Notes: generated from the letters alone by a model not told the origin. 5,219 nucleotides of DNA from Kiritimatiellales bacterium (GCA_021734595.1 JAIPIO010000273.1:1-5219); one strand, 5' to 3'. Counted from the first letter of the stretch, positions 1 through 5,219 are shown. Numbers and translations are program-made.

Positions 1-67
1 AGGCGGCACCATCAGGTGCCGTGACGGCAGCCAATTGTTCCCGGTTGAGTTCTTCTTCAAAATTCAT
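1..67 (-). CDS. UvrD/PcrA-type superfamily 1 DNA helicase, N-terminal fragment (runs off the left edge)
   Basis: Only the first 22 codons are in the window. The translation starts MNFEEELNREQLAAVTAPDG, which matches the amino-terminal Q-motif (LNxxQxxAV) of UvrD/PcrA/Rep helicases. In that family the glutamine (Q11 here) contacts the adenine of ATP, and the Walker A loop follows about ten residues later, outside this window. Family members are ATP-driven 3'-5' helicases used in repair and replication. The ATG at 65-67 is chosen because the Q-motif lies about ten residues from the start, as is usual. There is no convincing Shine-Dalgarno sequence before it; the bases just upstream on this strand are pyrimidine-rich (CTCCCCTGC). 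The gene starts 43 bases after the brkB stop on the same strand, so co-transcription is possible. Which paralogue it is (UvrD, PcrA, Rep or an AddA/RecB relative) cannot be decided from 22 residues. Confidence 0.72.
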   Translation of the reverse strand, partial: MNFEEELNREQLAAVTAPDGAA

Positions 68-110
68 GCAGGGGAGATTAGCGAAACACGCACGAGGCGG
101 GAAGCCCCGT

Positions 111-1430
111 CTACGATTTCTCTCCGTCGAAGAACCTGCGCAGGGTGATGGGATCCAGCGTTTCGCCGAGGCTGACATTCGCGCTGGCGAGCACCTCCTC
201 GGTGATATCGACCTTGGCAAGCCCGAGCTCCTGGGGTGACGACCCATCGTTAATCATCAGGTCGTAGATCTTCTTGGCGGTAACGTGCTCCGGTGCCTGC
301 AGCAGCGCGTAGGAACCCGGTTCGCCTGCGCTGACTTGGCCGAGCAAGCGGGCGTTGGCAAGTATCTGGATAACTTCATTCGTCAGGCGGATGGGAATAT
401 TGTTTTCCCGGGCGAAGCCTATGGAATCGAACGTGGGTTCCGCGCTTTGGAAAACACGCACGGCTTCCTTCATTACGGTAAAGGCCACCCAAAGCTTGGA
501 CACCATACTGGCACGGGCGGAGCGGACCTCCTCCTGATAGGTTTCCCGATTCTGGATGGCAAAAGCCAGTTCGGCACCGAAAAGCAGGATCGTCCAACTC
601 ATCTGCAACCAAAACAGGAATATTGGGATGTAGGCAAACGTCCCATAGATCTTTCCCAGCTTGGTTACACCTATTCCAGCCTTGATCATCAGGACTTGAA
701 AGATCGTTGCCAACACGGCGCTTACGGCAGCCCCGATGAACGCCGCCTTGAACAACACCCGCGTGTTTGGCAAAAACATGAATATGGCAACAAAGGCAAG
801 ACTGAGTGCAAAAACCGGCGTTATTCGGATGACAATTTTGACGATAGGTCCGAGCCAGTCCATCTGCCCAAGAAATGCCATGATCGTTGGTGTGGCGGCG
901 GTCGCGACCAGCATTAGTGCCGGCGCAATCACCAAGACGGACAAATAGTTCCGAACCTTGTCGGCTAAGCTTCTGGAAGATTGCACGCCCCATATTTGGT
1001 TGAATGATTCTTCGATACCGCTAAGCAATTTGAAAATGATATAGAGCAATAAGACCCCGCCAACCCCGCTGACGGTCGCCAAGTCGACTTTTTCCACTAC
1101 GTCGATCAGCGTTTGCACGAAAGGCAGAATGTCCGGCATCCCAGCCGCGATTTCCAGCAATTTGTTGCTGGCAGCATTGAAGCCAATCGCGCTGGAAATG
1201 GAAAAGACGATGGCGAGCAAGGGAACCAGTGCCATCAGCGTGGCAAATGTTAGGGCCGAGGCGTGCAGTTTGCAGTTGTCCTCCTTGACGCCTTTGAGGA
1301 CGAGGTGGATTACGCGCAACACCTCGACTCCCCAAGCGTGGAATCTGGAGTTGTGGCCAACGTCGATCCGCCACAGGTCGTGTTGCAGGAAGTGGATCAG
1401 TTTCTTAATCTGTTCAATGGCTTTCGTCAT
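111..1430 (-). CDS. BrkB/YihY family inner-membrane protein
   Basis: This encodes a 439-residue integral membrane protein of the YihY/BrkB family, once misnamed ribonuclease BN. No molecular function is firmly established for the family. About six hydrophobic segments are visible near residues 57-80, 119-139, 163-187, 200-220, 228-250 and 266-292. The last carries the family-typical YGTFAYIPIFLFWLQ stretch and ends in the conserved GAELAFA. The amino-terminal 50 residues and residues 300-439 are hydrophilic. The tail has a winged-helix-like pattern (residues 340-395) followed by an acidic end, as in the longer members of the family. The ATG at 1428-1430 is preceded by GGGAG at a 7-base spacing. 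That site lies in a hairpin arm (1438-1463), so translation may be modulated. The gene follows galE by 65 bases on the same strand and precedes the helicase gene by 43 bases; neither neighbour suggests a role. The assignment to the family is solid, the function is not known. Confidence 0.9.
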   Translation of the reverse strand: MTKAIEQIKKLIHFLQHDLWRIDVGHNSRFHAWGVEVLRVIHLVLKGVKEDNCKLHASALTFATLMALVPLLAIVFSISSAIGFNAASNKLLEIAAGMPDILPFVQTLIDVVEKVDLATVSGVGGVLLLYIIFKLLSGIEESFNQIWGVQSSRSLADKVRNYLSVLVIAPALMLVATAATPTIMAFLGQMDWLGPIVKIVIRITPVFALSLAFVAIFMFLPNTRVLFKAAFIGAAVSAVLATIFQVLMIKAGIGVTKLGKIYGTFAYIPIFLFWLQMSWTILLFGAELAFAIQNRETYQEEVRSARASMVSKLWVAFTVMKEAVRVFQSAEPTFDSIGFARENNIPIRLTNEVIQILANARLLGQVSAGEPGSYALLQAPEHVTAKKIYDLMINDGSSPQELGLAKVDITEEVLASANVSLGETLDPITLRRFFDGEKS

Positions 1431-1437
1431 AGAAAAT

Positions 1438-1463
1438 CTCCCGCTGTTTGTTCACAACGGGAG
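1438..1463 (-). promoter_or_regulatory. Hairpin containing the brkB ribosome binding site
   Basis: On the minus strand CTCCCG (1463-1458) pairs perfectly with CGGGAG (1443-1438). An inner TTG/CAA pairing can shorten the 14-base loop. The 3' arm contains the GGGAG that would serve as the Shine-Dalgarno sequence, 7 bases before the brkB ATG. The stem can be lengthened at its base by one more A-T pair and, past a mismatch, a G-T and two A-T pairs. A partly U-rich stretch (ATTTTCT) follows the 3' arm, so a weak intrinsic terminator between galE and brkB is the alternative reading. The pairing is seen in the sequence; any regulatory role is inferred. Confidence 0.4.
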
Positions 1464-1495
1464 AACTTTAATGACTGTACAGGTATTTGAAAAGT

Positions 1496-2467
1496 CTAAT
1501 CCTCGTAGCCGTTCGGGTGTTTCTGGTGCCAGTCCCACGCGCTCTGTACGATCGTCTTGAGATCGGCAAACTGCGGGTTCCAGCCGAGGACGGTCTTCGC
1601 CTTGGTGGCATCGGCGACCAACTTGGCGCAGTCGCCGGCGCGGCGCGGCTGGCTTTCCGCCGGAATCGGATGACCGGTCACCTCGCGGCAGACTTCAATG
1701 ACTTCCTTCACGGTGTAGCCGTCGCCGTTGCCGAGATTGAATGCGCCCGAGATGCCGGGTTTGAGGGCCAGAATATGCGCCTGCGCGAGATCCTTGATAT
1801 GGATGTAGTCGCGCACACAGGTACCATCGCGGGTTTCGTAATCCTCGCCGAAAATATAGATCTTCTCGCGCTTGCCCTGTGCAACCTGAAGTATGAGCGG
1901 GATCAGGTGGCTCTCGGGATCGTGTGCTTCGCCATACTGTTCCGCCGCACCACAGGCGTTGAAGTAGCGCAGGAACACGCATTCCACGCCGTGGATCTCC
2001 TGCGCCCACGAAAACATTTTCTCGCACAGCAGCTTGGATTCGCCGTAGACGCTTTCCGGCTTCTGCGGCAGGCTTTCGTCCATCGGCACCCGCTCCGGTG
2101 TGCCGTAGGTGGCGCAAGTGGAGGAAAAAATCAGTTTTTTGCAACCGGACTCAACCATGGCGCTCATCAGGTTCAGCGATCCGCTCACGTTGTTTTCGAA
2201 AAACGGCATCGGCGTTACCATCGATTCGCCCACCTCGATGTAGGCCGCAAAATGGATCACCGCCTCCGGCCGTTCCGCCATCAGCGCGCTGCGGATATCC
2301 TCCTTGTGGCGCAGGTCGCCTTGCATGAATTTCGCGCGCGGATCGACCGCCGCCCGGTGACCGCGCTCAAGATTGTCGTACACCACCACTTCGTGACCTT
2401 CGCCGCAGAGCATCTGGGTCGTCACACTGCCAATATATCCGGCTCCGCCGGCAACTAAAACCTTCAT
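1496..2467 (-). CDS. galE: UDP-glucose 4-epimerase
   Basis: This encodes a 323-residue cytoplasmic epimerase of the extended short-chain dehydrogenase family, interconverting UDP-glucose and UDP-galactose with tightly bound NAD. The Rossmann glycine motif GGAGYIG is at residues 7-13. The acidic YDN that binds the NAD ribose follows the second strand, and HFAAYIEVGES is the typical fourth-strand region. The catalytic set is a Thr in FSSTCATYG (T117, where E. coli GalE has Ser124) plus YGESK (Y141 and K145). The RYFNACGA, CVRDYIHIKDLA and FNLGNGDGYTVKEV blocks and the ending HQKHPNGYED are all characteristic of GalE. The length fits the family's 320-340 residues. The frame is open six codons further to a TTG at 2485, but those codons contain the Shine-Dalgarno sequence itself, so the ATG at 2465-2467 is the start. 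It follows ilvD by 145 bases containing two hairpins. With no sugar-transferase or gal genes beside it, its role (polysaccharide precursor or galactose use) is open. Confidence 0.96.
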   Translation of the reverse strand: MKVLVAGGAGYIGSVTTQMLCGEGHEVVVYDNLERGHRAAVDPRAKFMQGDLRHKEDIRSALMAERPEAVIHFAAYIEVGESMVTPMPFFENNVSGSLNLMSAMVESGCKKLIFSSTCATYGTPERVPMDESLPQKPESVYGESKLLCEKMFSWAQEIHGVECVFLRYFNACGAAEQYGEAHDPESHLIPLILQVAQGKREKIYIFGEDYETRDGTCVRDYIHIKDLAQAHILALKPGISGAFNLGNGDGYTVKEVIEVCREVTGHPIPAESQPRRAGDCAKLVADATKAKTVLGWNPQFADLKTIVQSAWDWHQKHPNGYED

Positions 2468-2472
2468 TGTCC

Positions 2473-2479
2473 CCTCCTT
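2473..2479 (-). promoter_or_regulatory. galE ribosome binding site (decides the start)
   Basis: On the minus strand this reads AAGGAGG, a full match to the anti-Shine-Dalgarno of 16S rRNA, 5 bases before the ATG at 2467. It excludes the upstream in-frame TTG at 2485, because that start would place the ribosome binding site inside the coding sequence. Confidence 0.9.
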
Positions 2480-2517
2480 TTTCAAACATCACTTGAACAC
2501 CCGACTAGAGCAGAAGT

Positions 2518-2553
2518 TTCCAGCCATTGGAAGAAATATTCCAATGGCTGGAA
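2518..2553. repeat. Perfect 15-bp inverted repeat (hairpin 1 of the ilvD-galE gap)
   Basis: Arm TTCCAGCCATTGGAA (2518-2532) is exactly complementary to TTCCAATGGCTGGAA (2539-2553) across a six-base loop. Each arm is itself a dyad of the form TTCCA-N5-TGGAA, so the RNA could fold either as one long hairpin or as two small ones with 5-bp stems and 5-base loops. No run of T follows on either strand, so it does not look like a standard intrinsic terminator. It lies 38 bases ahead of the galE ribosome binding site on the transcribed strand. Transcript processing, stabilisation of the ilvD 3' end or a dispersed repeat element are possible roles, all inferred. Confidence 0.85.
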
Positions 2554-2569
2554 GATGCGGGACCGAGAG

Positions 2570-2605
2570 TTCCAGACCCTGGAAAATAGTTTCCAAGGTC
2601 TGGAA
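2570..2605. repeat. Near-perfect 16-bp inverted repeat (hairpin 2 of the ilvD-galE gap)
   Basis: Arm TTCCAGACCCTGGAAA (2570-2585) faces TTTCCAAGGTCTGGAA (2590-2605) across a four-base loop with one mismatch (C2579 against A2596). Read as RNA of the minus strand, that mismatch is a U-G wobble, so the hairpin is unbroken only in the direction in which ilvD and galE are transcribed. It begins 7 bases past the ilvD stop codon. It has the same TTCCA-N5-TGGAA half-units as hairpin 1 but a different N5 core, so it is not a simple copy. A protective or processing structure at the 3' end of ilvD, or a terminator without a U tract, is possible. Confidence 0.82.
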
Positions 2606-2612
2606 AACGCCA

Positions 2613-4283
2613 CTACCCCTTGAGCACGGCGCCGTTGCTGGCGTTGGTGGCCATCTTGGCGTAGCGCGACAACCAACCGCTGGTGAAGCGCGGAGCGGGC
2701 TCTGTCCAATCCTTCTTGCGCTCGGCCAACTCTTCATCGGAGAGTTGCACGGCCAGCTTGTTGTTCGGAATGTCGATCTCGATAATGTCGCCTTCCTTCA
2801 GCAGACCGATCGGGCCGCCCTCCGCCGCTTCCGGCGAGATGTGGCCGATGCAGGCGCCGTGCGTTCCGCCGCTGAAGCGGCCATCGGTAATCAGCGCCAC
2901 GCTTTCGCCGAGCCCCTGCCCCATGATGTAGGAGGTGGGTGCGAGCATTTCCTGCATGCCGGGTCCGCCCTTGGGACCTTCGTAGCGGATGACCACCACG
3001 TCGCCGGCCTTGACCTTGCCGTCGAGGATTCCTTCACAGGCATCTTCCTGCGATTCAAAAATGACGGCCGGTCCGGTGTGGACGAGCATCTTGGGATCGA
3101 CGCCCGCGCTTTTGACCACCGCGCCACCCGCCGCGAGGTTGCCCCAGAGAATGGAGAGGCCGCCGGTCTTGCTGTAGGCGTTTGCCACCGGGCGGATACA
3201 GGCTTCGTCGGTGCTTTCCGAACCGGCAATGTTTTCGCCGAGCGTCTTGCCGGTAACGGTGATGCAGTCGAGGTTCAGCAGTCCGTCGATTTTTGCCACG
3301 CTTGATATAATCGCGCTGATGCCACCCGCCGCATCGACATCTTCAATGTGGTAGCTGGAAGACGGAGATACCTTGCAGACGTTCGGACACTTCTTGGAAA
3401 TGGCGTTGATGCGGTCGAGGTCGTATTCAACGCCCGCTTCGTGGGCGATAGCCAGTGTGTGCAGTACCGTGTTGGTGCTGCCGCCCATGGCCATGTCGAG
3501 CGCAAACGCGTTGTCGATCGACTTCTGCGTCACGATATCGCGCGGCAGCGGACCGTTTTCCTTCGCCATTTCAACCGCGCGGCGCGCCGCAGCTTTCCAG
3601 AGATCCTTGCGGGCGGGATCAATGGCCAGCACGGTTCCGTTGCCCGGCAGCGCCAAGCCGATCGCTTCGCAGAGACAGTTCATCGAGTTGGCGGTAAACA
3701 TGCCGGAACAGGATCCCTGGCTCGGACAAGCCTTGCACTCCAGCTCTTCCAGTTCTTCGTCGGTAATCTTGTCCTGCTCGCGGGCGGCGACGCCCTCGAA
3801 AACCCTGATCAGGTCGACTACCTTTCCGTCTTTCGTATGTCCACCCGCCATCGGGCCGCCACTGGCAAAAACGGTCGGGATGTTCACGCGCAGCGCGCCC
3901 ATGATCATGCCGGGCACGATCTTGTCGCAGTTCGGGATGCAGATCATGGCATCGAACGCATGGGCGCCAACCATGGTTTCAACCGCGTCGGCGATCAGCT
4001 CGCGGCTCGGCAGGGAATATTTCATTCCGGTGTGGCCCATGGCGATGCCGTCGCAGACCCCGATCATATTGAACTCGATCGGTGTTCCGCCCGCAGCGCG
4101 GACCTCTTCCTTGATCAGCTCCGCCACCTTGTTCAGGTGCACGTGCCCCGGGATCACTTCGTTAAACGAGTTGCAGACCGCGATGAACGGTTTCTTGATG
4201 TCTTCCGAGCTCATTCCCGTTGCCCTCATCAGGCTACGGTGCGGTGCCCGTTCCAGTCCTTGTTTAGTTATATCACTGCGCAT
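2613..4283 (-). CDS. ilvD: Dihydroxy-acid dehydratase
   Basis: This encodes a 556-residue enzyme of the IlvD/Edd family that dehydrates 2,3-dihydroxy-isovalerate and 2,3-dihydroxy-3-methylvalerate, the third common step of valine, isoleucine and leucine synthesis in the cytoplasm. The three iron-sulfur cysteines appear as C37 (AVCNSFNE), C119 (PNCDKIVPG) and C192 (GSCSGMFTANS). D78 (GVCDG), D120 and K121 are the expected Mg-binding residues, the lysine being the carbamylated one. The first family signature is CDKIVPGMIMGA (119-130), and the second is ALITDGRFSGGT (463-474) with the catalytic-base serine S471. MGGSTNT lies at 266-272. The presence of GAHAF and PSQGSCSGMFTANS favours IlvD over phosphogluconate dehydratase. 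The length matches the short bacterial form. The ATG at 4281-4283 has AAAGGA 7 bases upstream. No other branched-chain gene is adjacent; the gene sits 69 bases after the bioB remnant. I see no leader peptide or T-box-like structure before it. Confidence 0.97.
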   Translation of the reverse strand: MRSDITKQGLERAPHRSLMRATGMSSEDIKKPFIAVCNSFNEVIPGHVHLNKVAELIKEEVRAAGGTPIEFNMIGVCDGIAMGHTGMKYSLPSRELIADAVETMVGAHAFDAMICIPNCDKIVPGMIMGALRVNIPTVFASGGPMAGGHTKDGKVVDLIRVFEGVAAREQDKITDEELEELECKACPSQGSCSGMFTANSMNCLCEAIGLALPGNGTVLAIDPARKDLWKAAARRAVEMAKENGPLPRDIVTQKSIDNAFALDMAMGGSTNTVLHTLAIAHEAGVEYDLDRINAISKKCPNVCKVSPSSSYHIEDVDAAGGISAIISSVAKIDGLLNLDCITVTGKTLGENIAGSESTDEACIRPVANAYSKTGGLSILWGNLAAGGAVVKSAGVDPKMLVHTGPAVIFESQEDACEGILDGKVKAGDVVVIRYEGPKGGPGMQEMLAPTSYIMGQGLGESVALITDGRFSGGTHGACIGHISPEAAEGGPIGLLKEGDIIEIDIPNNKLAVQLSDEELAERKKDWTEPAPRFTSGWLSRYAKMATNASNGAVLKG

Positions 4284-4311
4284 GGGTTTTTCCTTTCATT
4301 TATGGATCTAT

Positions 4312-4370
4312 CACTTGATTCCCCCGATCGTGGCAATTAAGCGATAGGTCGATTACGCGTTAATCAAGTG
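4312..4370. repeat. 9-bp inverted repeat flanking the ilvD upstream region
   Basis: CACTTGATT (4312-4320) and its exact complement AATCAAGTG (4362-4370) are separated by 41 bases. The right arm lies in the last codons of the bioB remnant, the left arm 28 bases before the ilvD ATG. The enclosed bases would hold any ilvD promoter. It could be a paired operator or a long-range stem, but a match of this length could also arise by chance or derive from the decayed gene. Confidence 0.4.
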
Positions 4371-4632
4371 TCCCACTTCAACCCCGACATCTTCAATCAT
4401 TTTTTTGTCCGCATAAAAATTTTGCCCGCCGGTGGTGAGGTATCCATTGGTGAACATCGAGTTGGCGGGATAGAGCGAGAGCGGCTGGAGATCGCACAGG
4501 CAGGTTTCGCGTCCGCCGGCGATGCGGACTTCGGCATGGGTCATGGGTAAAGCGGAACATGGCCAGCGCTTCTTCACGGAGGATCGGCTCCGCTCCAGCT
4601 AAAATTCATTCAGCCAATGCTTTCCCGTCCAT
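4353..4632 (-). pseudogene. bioB: Biotin synthase remnant: internally deleted, with a nonsense codon and a frameshift
   Basis: This is a decayed gene for biotin synthase, the radical-SAM enzyme that inserts sulfur into dethiobiotin. It starts well: GAGGAG 7 bases before an ATG (4630-4632), then MDGKALAE, like the first helix of BioB. Codon 9 is TGA (4606-4608), plausibly a mutated CGA arginine. The same frame continues ILAGAEPILREEALAMFRFTH. After that an extra base, most simply C4542, shifts the frame to THAEVRIAGGRETCLCDLQP, LYPANSMFTNGYLTTGGQ and an ending VGHLINA, which is the BioB carboxy terminus. The arginine of EVRIAGGRE corresponds to the one that ligates the [2Fe-2S] cluster. Dropping that base gives 92 codons against about 320-350 in the family. 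The CxxxCxxC radical-SAM motif and the barrel core are missing altogether. The join lies somewhere in codons 10-23, where the beginning and end regions of BioB resemble each other (LxGxxxxxEEAL), so it cannot be placed exactly. The product cannot be an active enzyme. Confidence 0.85.
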
Positions 4633-4639
4633 GGAAACG

Positions 4640-4645
4640 CTCCTC
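4640..4645 (-). promoter_or_regulatory. Surviving ribosome binding site of the bioB remnant
   Basis: On the minus strand this reads GAGGAG, 7 bases ahead of the ATG at 4632. It supports the claim that the MDGKALAE codons are the genuine beginning of the old gene and not chance sequence. Confidence 0.65.
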
Positions 4646-4660
4646 GGATTAAAACAAGGT

Positions 4661-4680
4661 TGCGGATGTTATCTGCCGCA
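4661..4680. promoter_or_regulatory. Short dyad over the candidate bioB -10 element
   Basis: TGCGG (4661-4665) and CCGCA (4676-4680) form a 5-bp inverted repeat with a 10-base spacer that contains the candidate -10. This is a plausible shape for a repressor operator, but a dyad this short may be accidental. It does not resemble the known BirA operator, whose half-sites are TTGTAAACC-like. Confidence 0.25.
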
Positions 4681-4694
4681 TTTGTGGAGGTAAA
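4666..4694 (-). promoter_or_regulatory. Candidate sigma70-type promoter of the bioB remnant
   Basis: On the minus strand TTTACC (4694-4689; 4 of 6 bases of the -35 consensus) is followed after 17 bases by TAACAT (4671-4666; 4 of 6 of the -10 consensus). Transcription would start about 27 bases before the bioB ATG. The -10 lies within the dyad at 4661-4680. The call rests on consensus matching only. Confidence 0.35.
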
Positions 4695-4719
4695 CCCGCT
4701 ATACGGAAAAAATAACCAC

Positions 4720-4747
4720 TTGCTTCGCCGCTGTCACCTGCCATAAT
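4720..4747 (+). promoter_or_regulatory. Candidate sigma70-type promoter of the alpha-glucan phosphorylase gene
   Basis: TTGCTT (4720-4725) and CATAAT (4742-4747; 5 of 6 bases of the -10 consensus) are 16 bases apart. They would start transcription near 4754, about 30 bases before the phosphorylase ATG. The -10 is convincing, the -35 weak (3 of 6). It diverges from the candidate bioB promoter with about 25 bases between their -35 elements. Confidence 0.45.
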
Positions 4748-4770
4748 ACAGCGCTGTCTGGAAGACATAC

Positions 4771-4776
4771 AGGGAG
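4771..4776 (+). promoter_or_regulatory. Ribosome binding site of the phosphorylase gene
   Basis: AGGGAG lies 6 bases before the ATG at 4783, supporting that start. Confidence 0.7.
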
Positions 4777-4782
4777 CATAAC

Positions 4783-5219
4783 ATGGCCAATGATCGCTTA
4801 ATCGCCTACTTTTCAATGGAGGTCGCTCTCCGACCCGAAATTCCGACCTATAGTGGCGGACTCGGCATGCTGGCCGGCGACACCCTACGCTCCGCCGCCG
4901 ACCTTGGCCTGCCGATGGTTGCGGTGTCGCTCATCCACCGCAAGGGCTACTTCTACCAACGGCTCGATCCTTCGGGCTGGCAGACGGAGGAGCCGGTCGA
5001 GTGGGTTCCCGCGGATTTCCTGACCGAGTTGCCCGAGCGGGTTGCAGTTTCCATCGAGGATCGCGAGGTTCAGCTGCGCGTCTGGCAGTATGATGTCGTC
5101 GGAGTCAAGGGCGAGACGATTCCGGTCTACCTGCTCGACGCCGACCTCCCGGAAAACAGCGAATGGGACCGTGCATTGACCCACTCCCTTTATGGCGTCG
5201 ACAAGCTGTACGGTCTCTG
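4783..5219 (+). CDS. Alpha-glucan (glycogen) phosphorylase, N-terminal part (runs off the right edge)
   Basis: The first 145 codons are present and open to the window end. The protein begins MANDRLIAYFSMEVALRPEI and continues with PTYSGGLGMLAGDTLRSAAD and LGLPMVAVSLIHRKGYFYQR, the hallmark amino-terminal blocks of alpha-glucan phosphorylases. YSGGLGxLAGD is the glycine-rich loop near the phosphate/substrate site. These pyridoxal-phosphate enzymes release glucose-1-phosphate from glycogen or maltodextrin in the cytoplasm; the PLP-binding lysine lies far downstream and is not visible. The start is within ten residues of the conserved AYFSME block, so the long amino-terminal regulatory extension of GlgP/MalP and animal enzymes is absent. 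This points to the shorter alpha-glucan phosphorylase group (TIGR02094-like). It diverges from the bioB remnant with its own candidate promoter and ribosome binding site. The exact glucan substrate cannot be told from this fragment. Confidence 0.93.
   Translation, partial: MANDRLIAYFSMEVALRPEIPTYSGGLGMLAGDTLRSAADLGLPMVAVSLIHRKGYFYQRLDPSGWQTEEPVEWVPADFLTELPERVAVSIEDREVQLRVWQYDVVGVKGETIPVYLLDADLPENSEWDRALTHSLYGVDKLYGL

Noticed and set aside
285..917. Plus- and minus-strand alternative frames inside brkB
   Set aside because: The brkB frame encodes coherent membrane segments and family motifs over 439 residues. The overlapping frames give Cys/His/Arg-rich translations without motifs.
1487..2458. 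Plus-strand open frame of 323 codons opposite nearly the whole of galE
   Set aside because: It has no recognisable motifs. Its extent mirrors galE, as expected for antisense reading of a codon-biased gene.
2468..2485. Upstream TTG start for galE giving six extra residues
   Set aside because: Those codons are the AAGGAGG ribosome binding site itself, and the conserved GalE amino terminus begins at the ATG at 2467.
2518..2605. The two hairpins as a CRISPR array or an insertion-sequence end
   Set aside because: There are only two short palindromes with different cores, no spacers of uniform length, no transposase frame and no target duplication.
2493..3305. Plus-strand open frame of 270 codons across the hairpins and the 3' part of ilvD
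   Set aside because: It starts within the hairpin region without a convincing ribosome binding site and is otherwise antisense to ilvD.
4308..4336. Possible ilvD promoter: TTGCCA (minus strand, 4336-4331) with GATAGA about 18 bases on
   Set aside because: The -35 is good but the -10 matches only 3 of 6 bases and no alternative -10 is better, so I do not call it.
3348..4347. Two long plus-strand open frames (about 330 and 324 codons) opposite ilvD
   Set aside because: They are antisense shadows of a strongly supported ilvD frame. Their translations show no family motifs and have compositions typical of antisense reading.
4353..4577. A small intact gene of 74 codons starting MKKRWPC
   Set aside because: Its first dozen or so codons are an out-of-frame reading of the BioB segment REEALAMFRFTH, and it has no ribosome binding site. 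It is part of the frameshifted bioB remnant.
4651..4720. BirA-type biotin operator upstream of the bioB remnant
   Set aside because: One TAAACC-like half-site is present at 4691, but no matching GGTTTA partner lies at the expected spacing of about 15 bases.
4885..5184. Minus-strand open frame of 99 codons at the right end
   Set aside because: It is antisense to the clearly recognisable phosphorylase N-terminus.

Overview
The window is ordinary chromosomal DNA from a bacterium of moderate to fairly high G+C content, probably Gram-negative. AGGAGG-type ribosome binding sites precede most of the genes. The gene content is housekeeping metabolism and does not fix the phylum. A member of the PVC group (Verrucomicrobiota/Kiritimatiellota) would fit the protein style, but this is a weak impression, not a demonstration. 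I see no insertion sequence, CRISPR array, tRNA, rRNA or phage gene.

Layout: a minus-strand series occupies about nine tenths of the window. In order of transcription (right to left) it contains a decayed biotin synthase gene (4632 to 4353), dihydroxy-acid dehydratase ilvD (4283 to 2613), UDP-glucose 4-epimerase galE (2467 to 1496), a BrkB/YihY-family membrane protein (1430 to 111), and the first 22 codons of a UvrD/PcrA-type helicase that runs off the left edge (67 to 1). Diverging from the biotin synthase remnant, the start of an alpha-glucan (glycogen) phosphorylase gene reads rightward from 4783 and leaves the window after 145 codons. The gaps are short (43 to 150 bases), and no stretch above 300 bases lacks a gene.

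The genes do not form one pathway. IlvD serves branched-chain amino acid synthesis, GalE makes UDP-galactose for surface polysaccharide or galactose use, and the phosphorylase degrades storage glucan. GalE and the phosphorylase both touch glucose-1-phosphate/UDP-glucose metabolism but lie on opposite strands.

Three things stand out. (1) The bioB remnant keeps a good ribosome binding site, the first codons and an almost complete C-terminal segment. It has lost the radical-SAM core and also carries an in-frame TGA and a one-base insertion. (2) The ilvD-galE gap holds two adjacent hairpins built from four copies of a TTCCA-N5-TGGAA unit; the only mismatch becomes a G-U pair in RNA of the strand on which the genes are transcribed. 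(3) The brkB ribosome binding site lies in the 3' arm of a small hairpin. I found no evidence for a wholly new biological system here.
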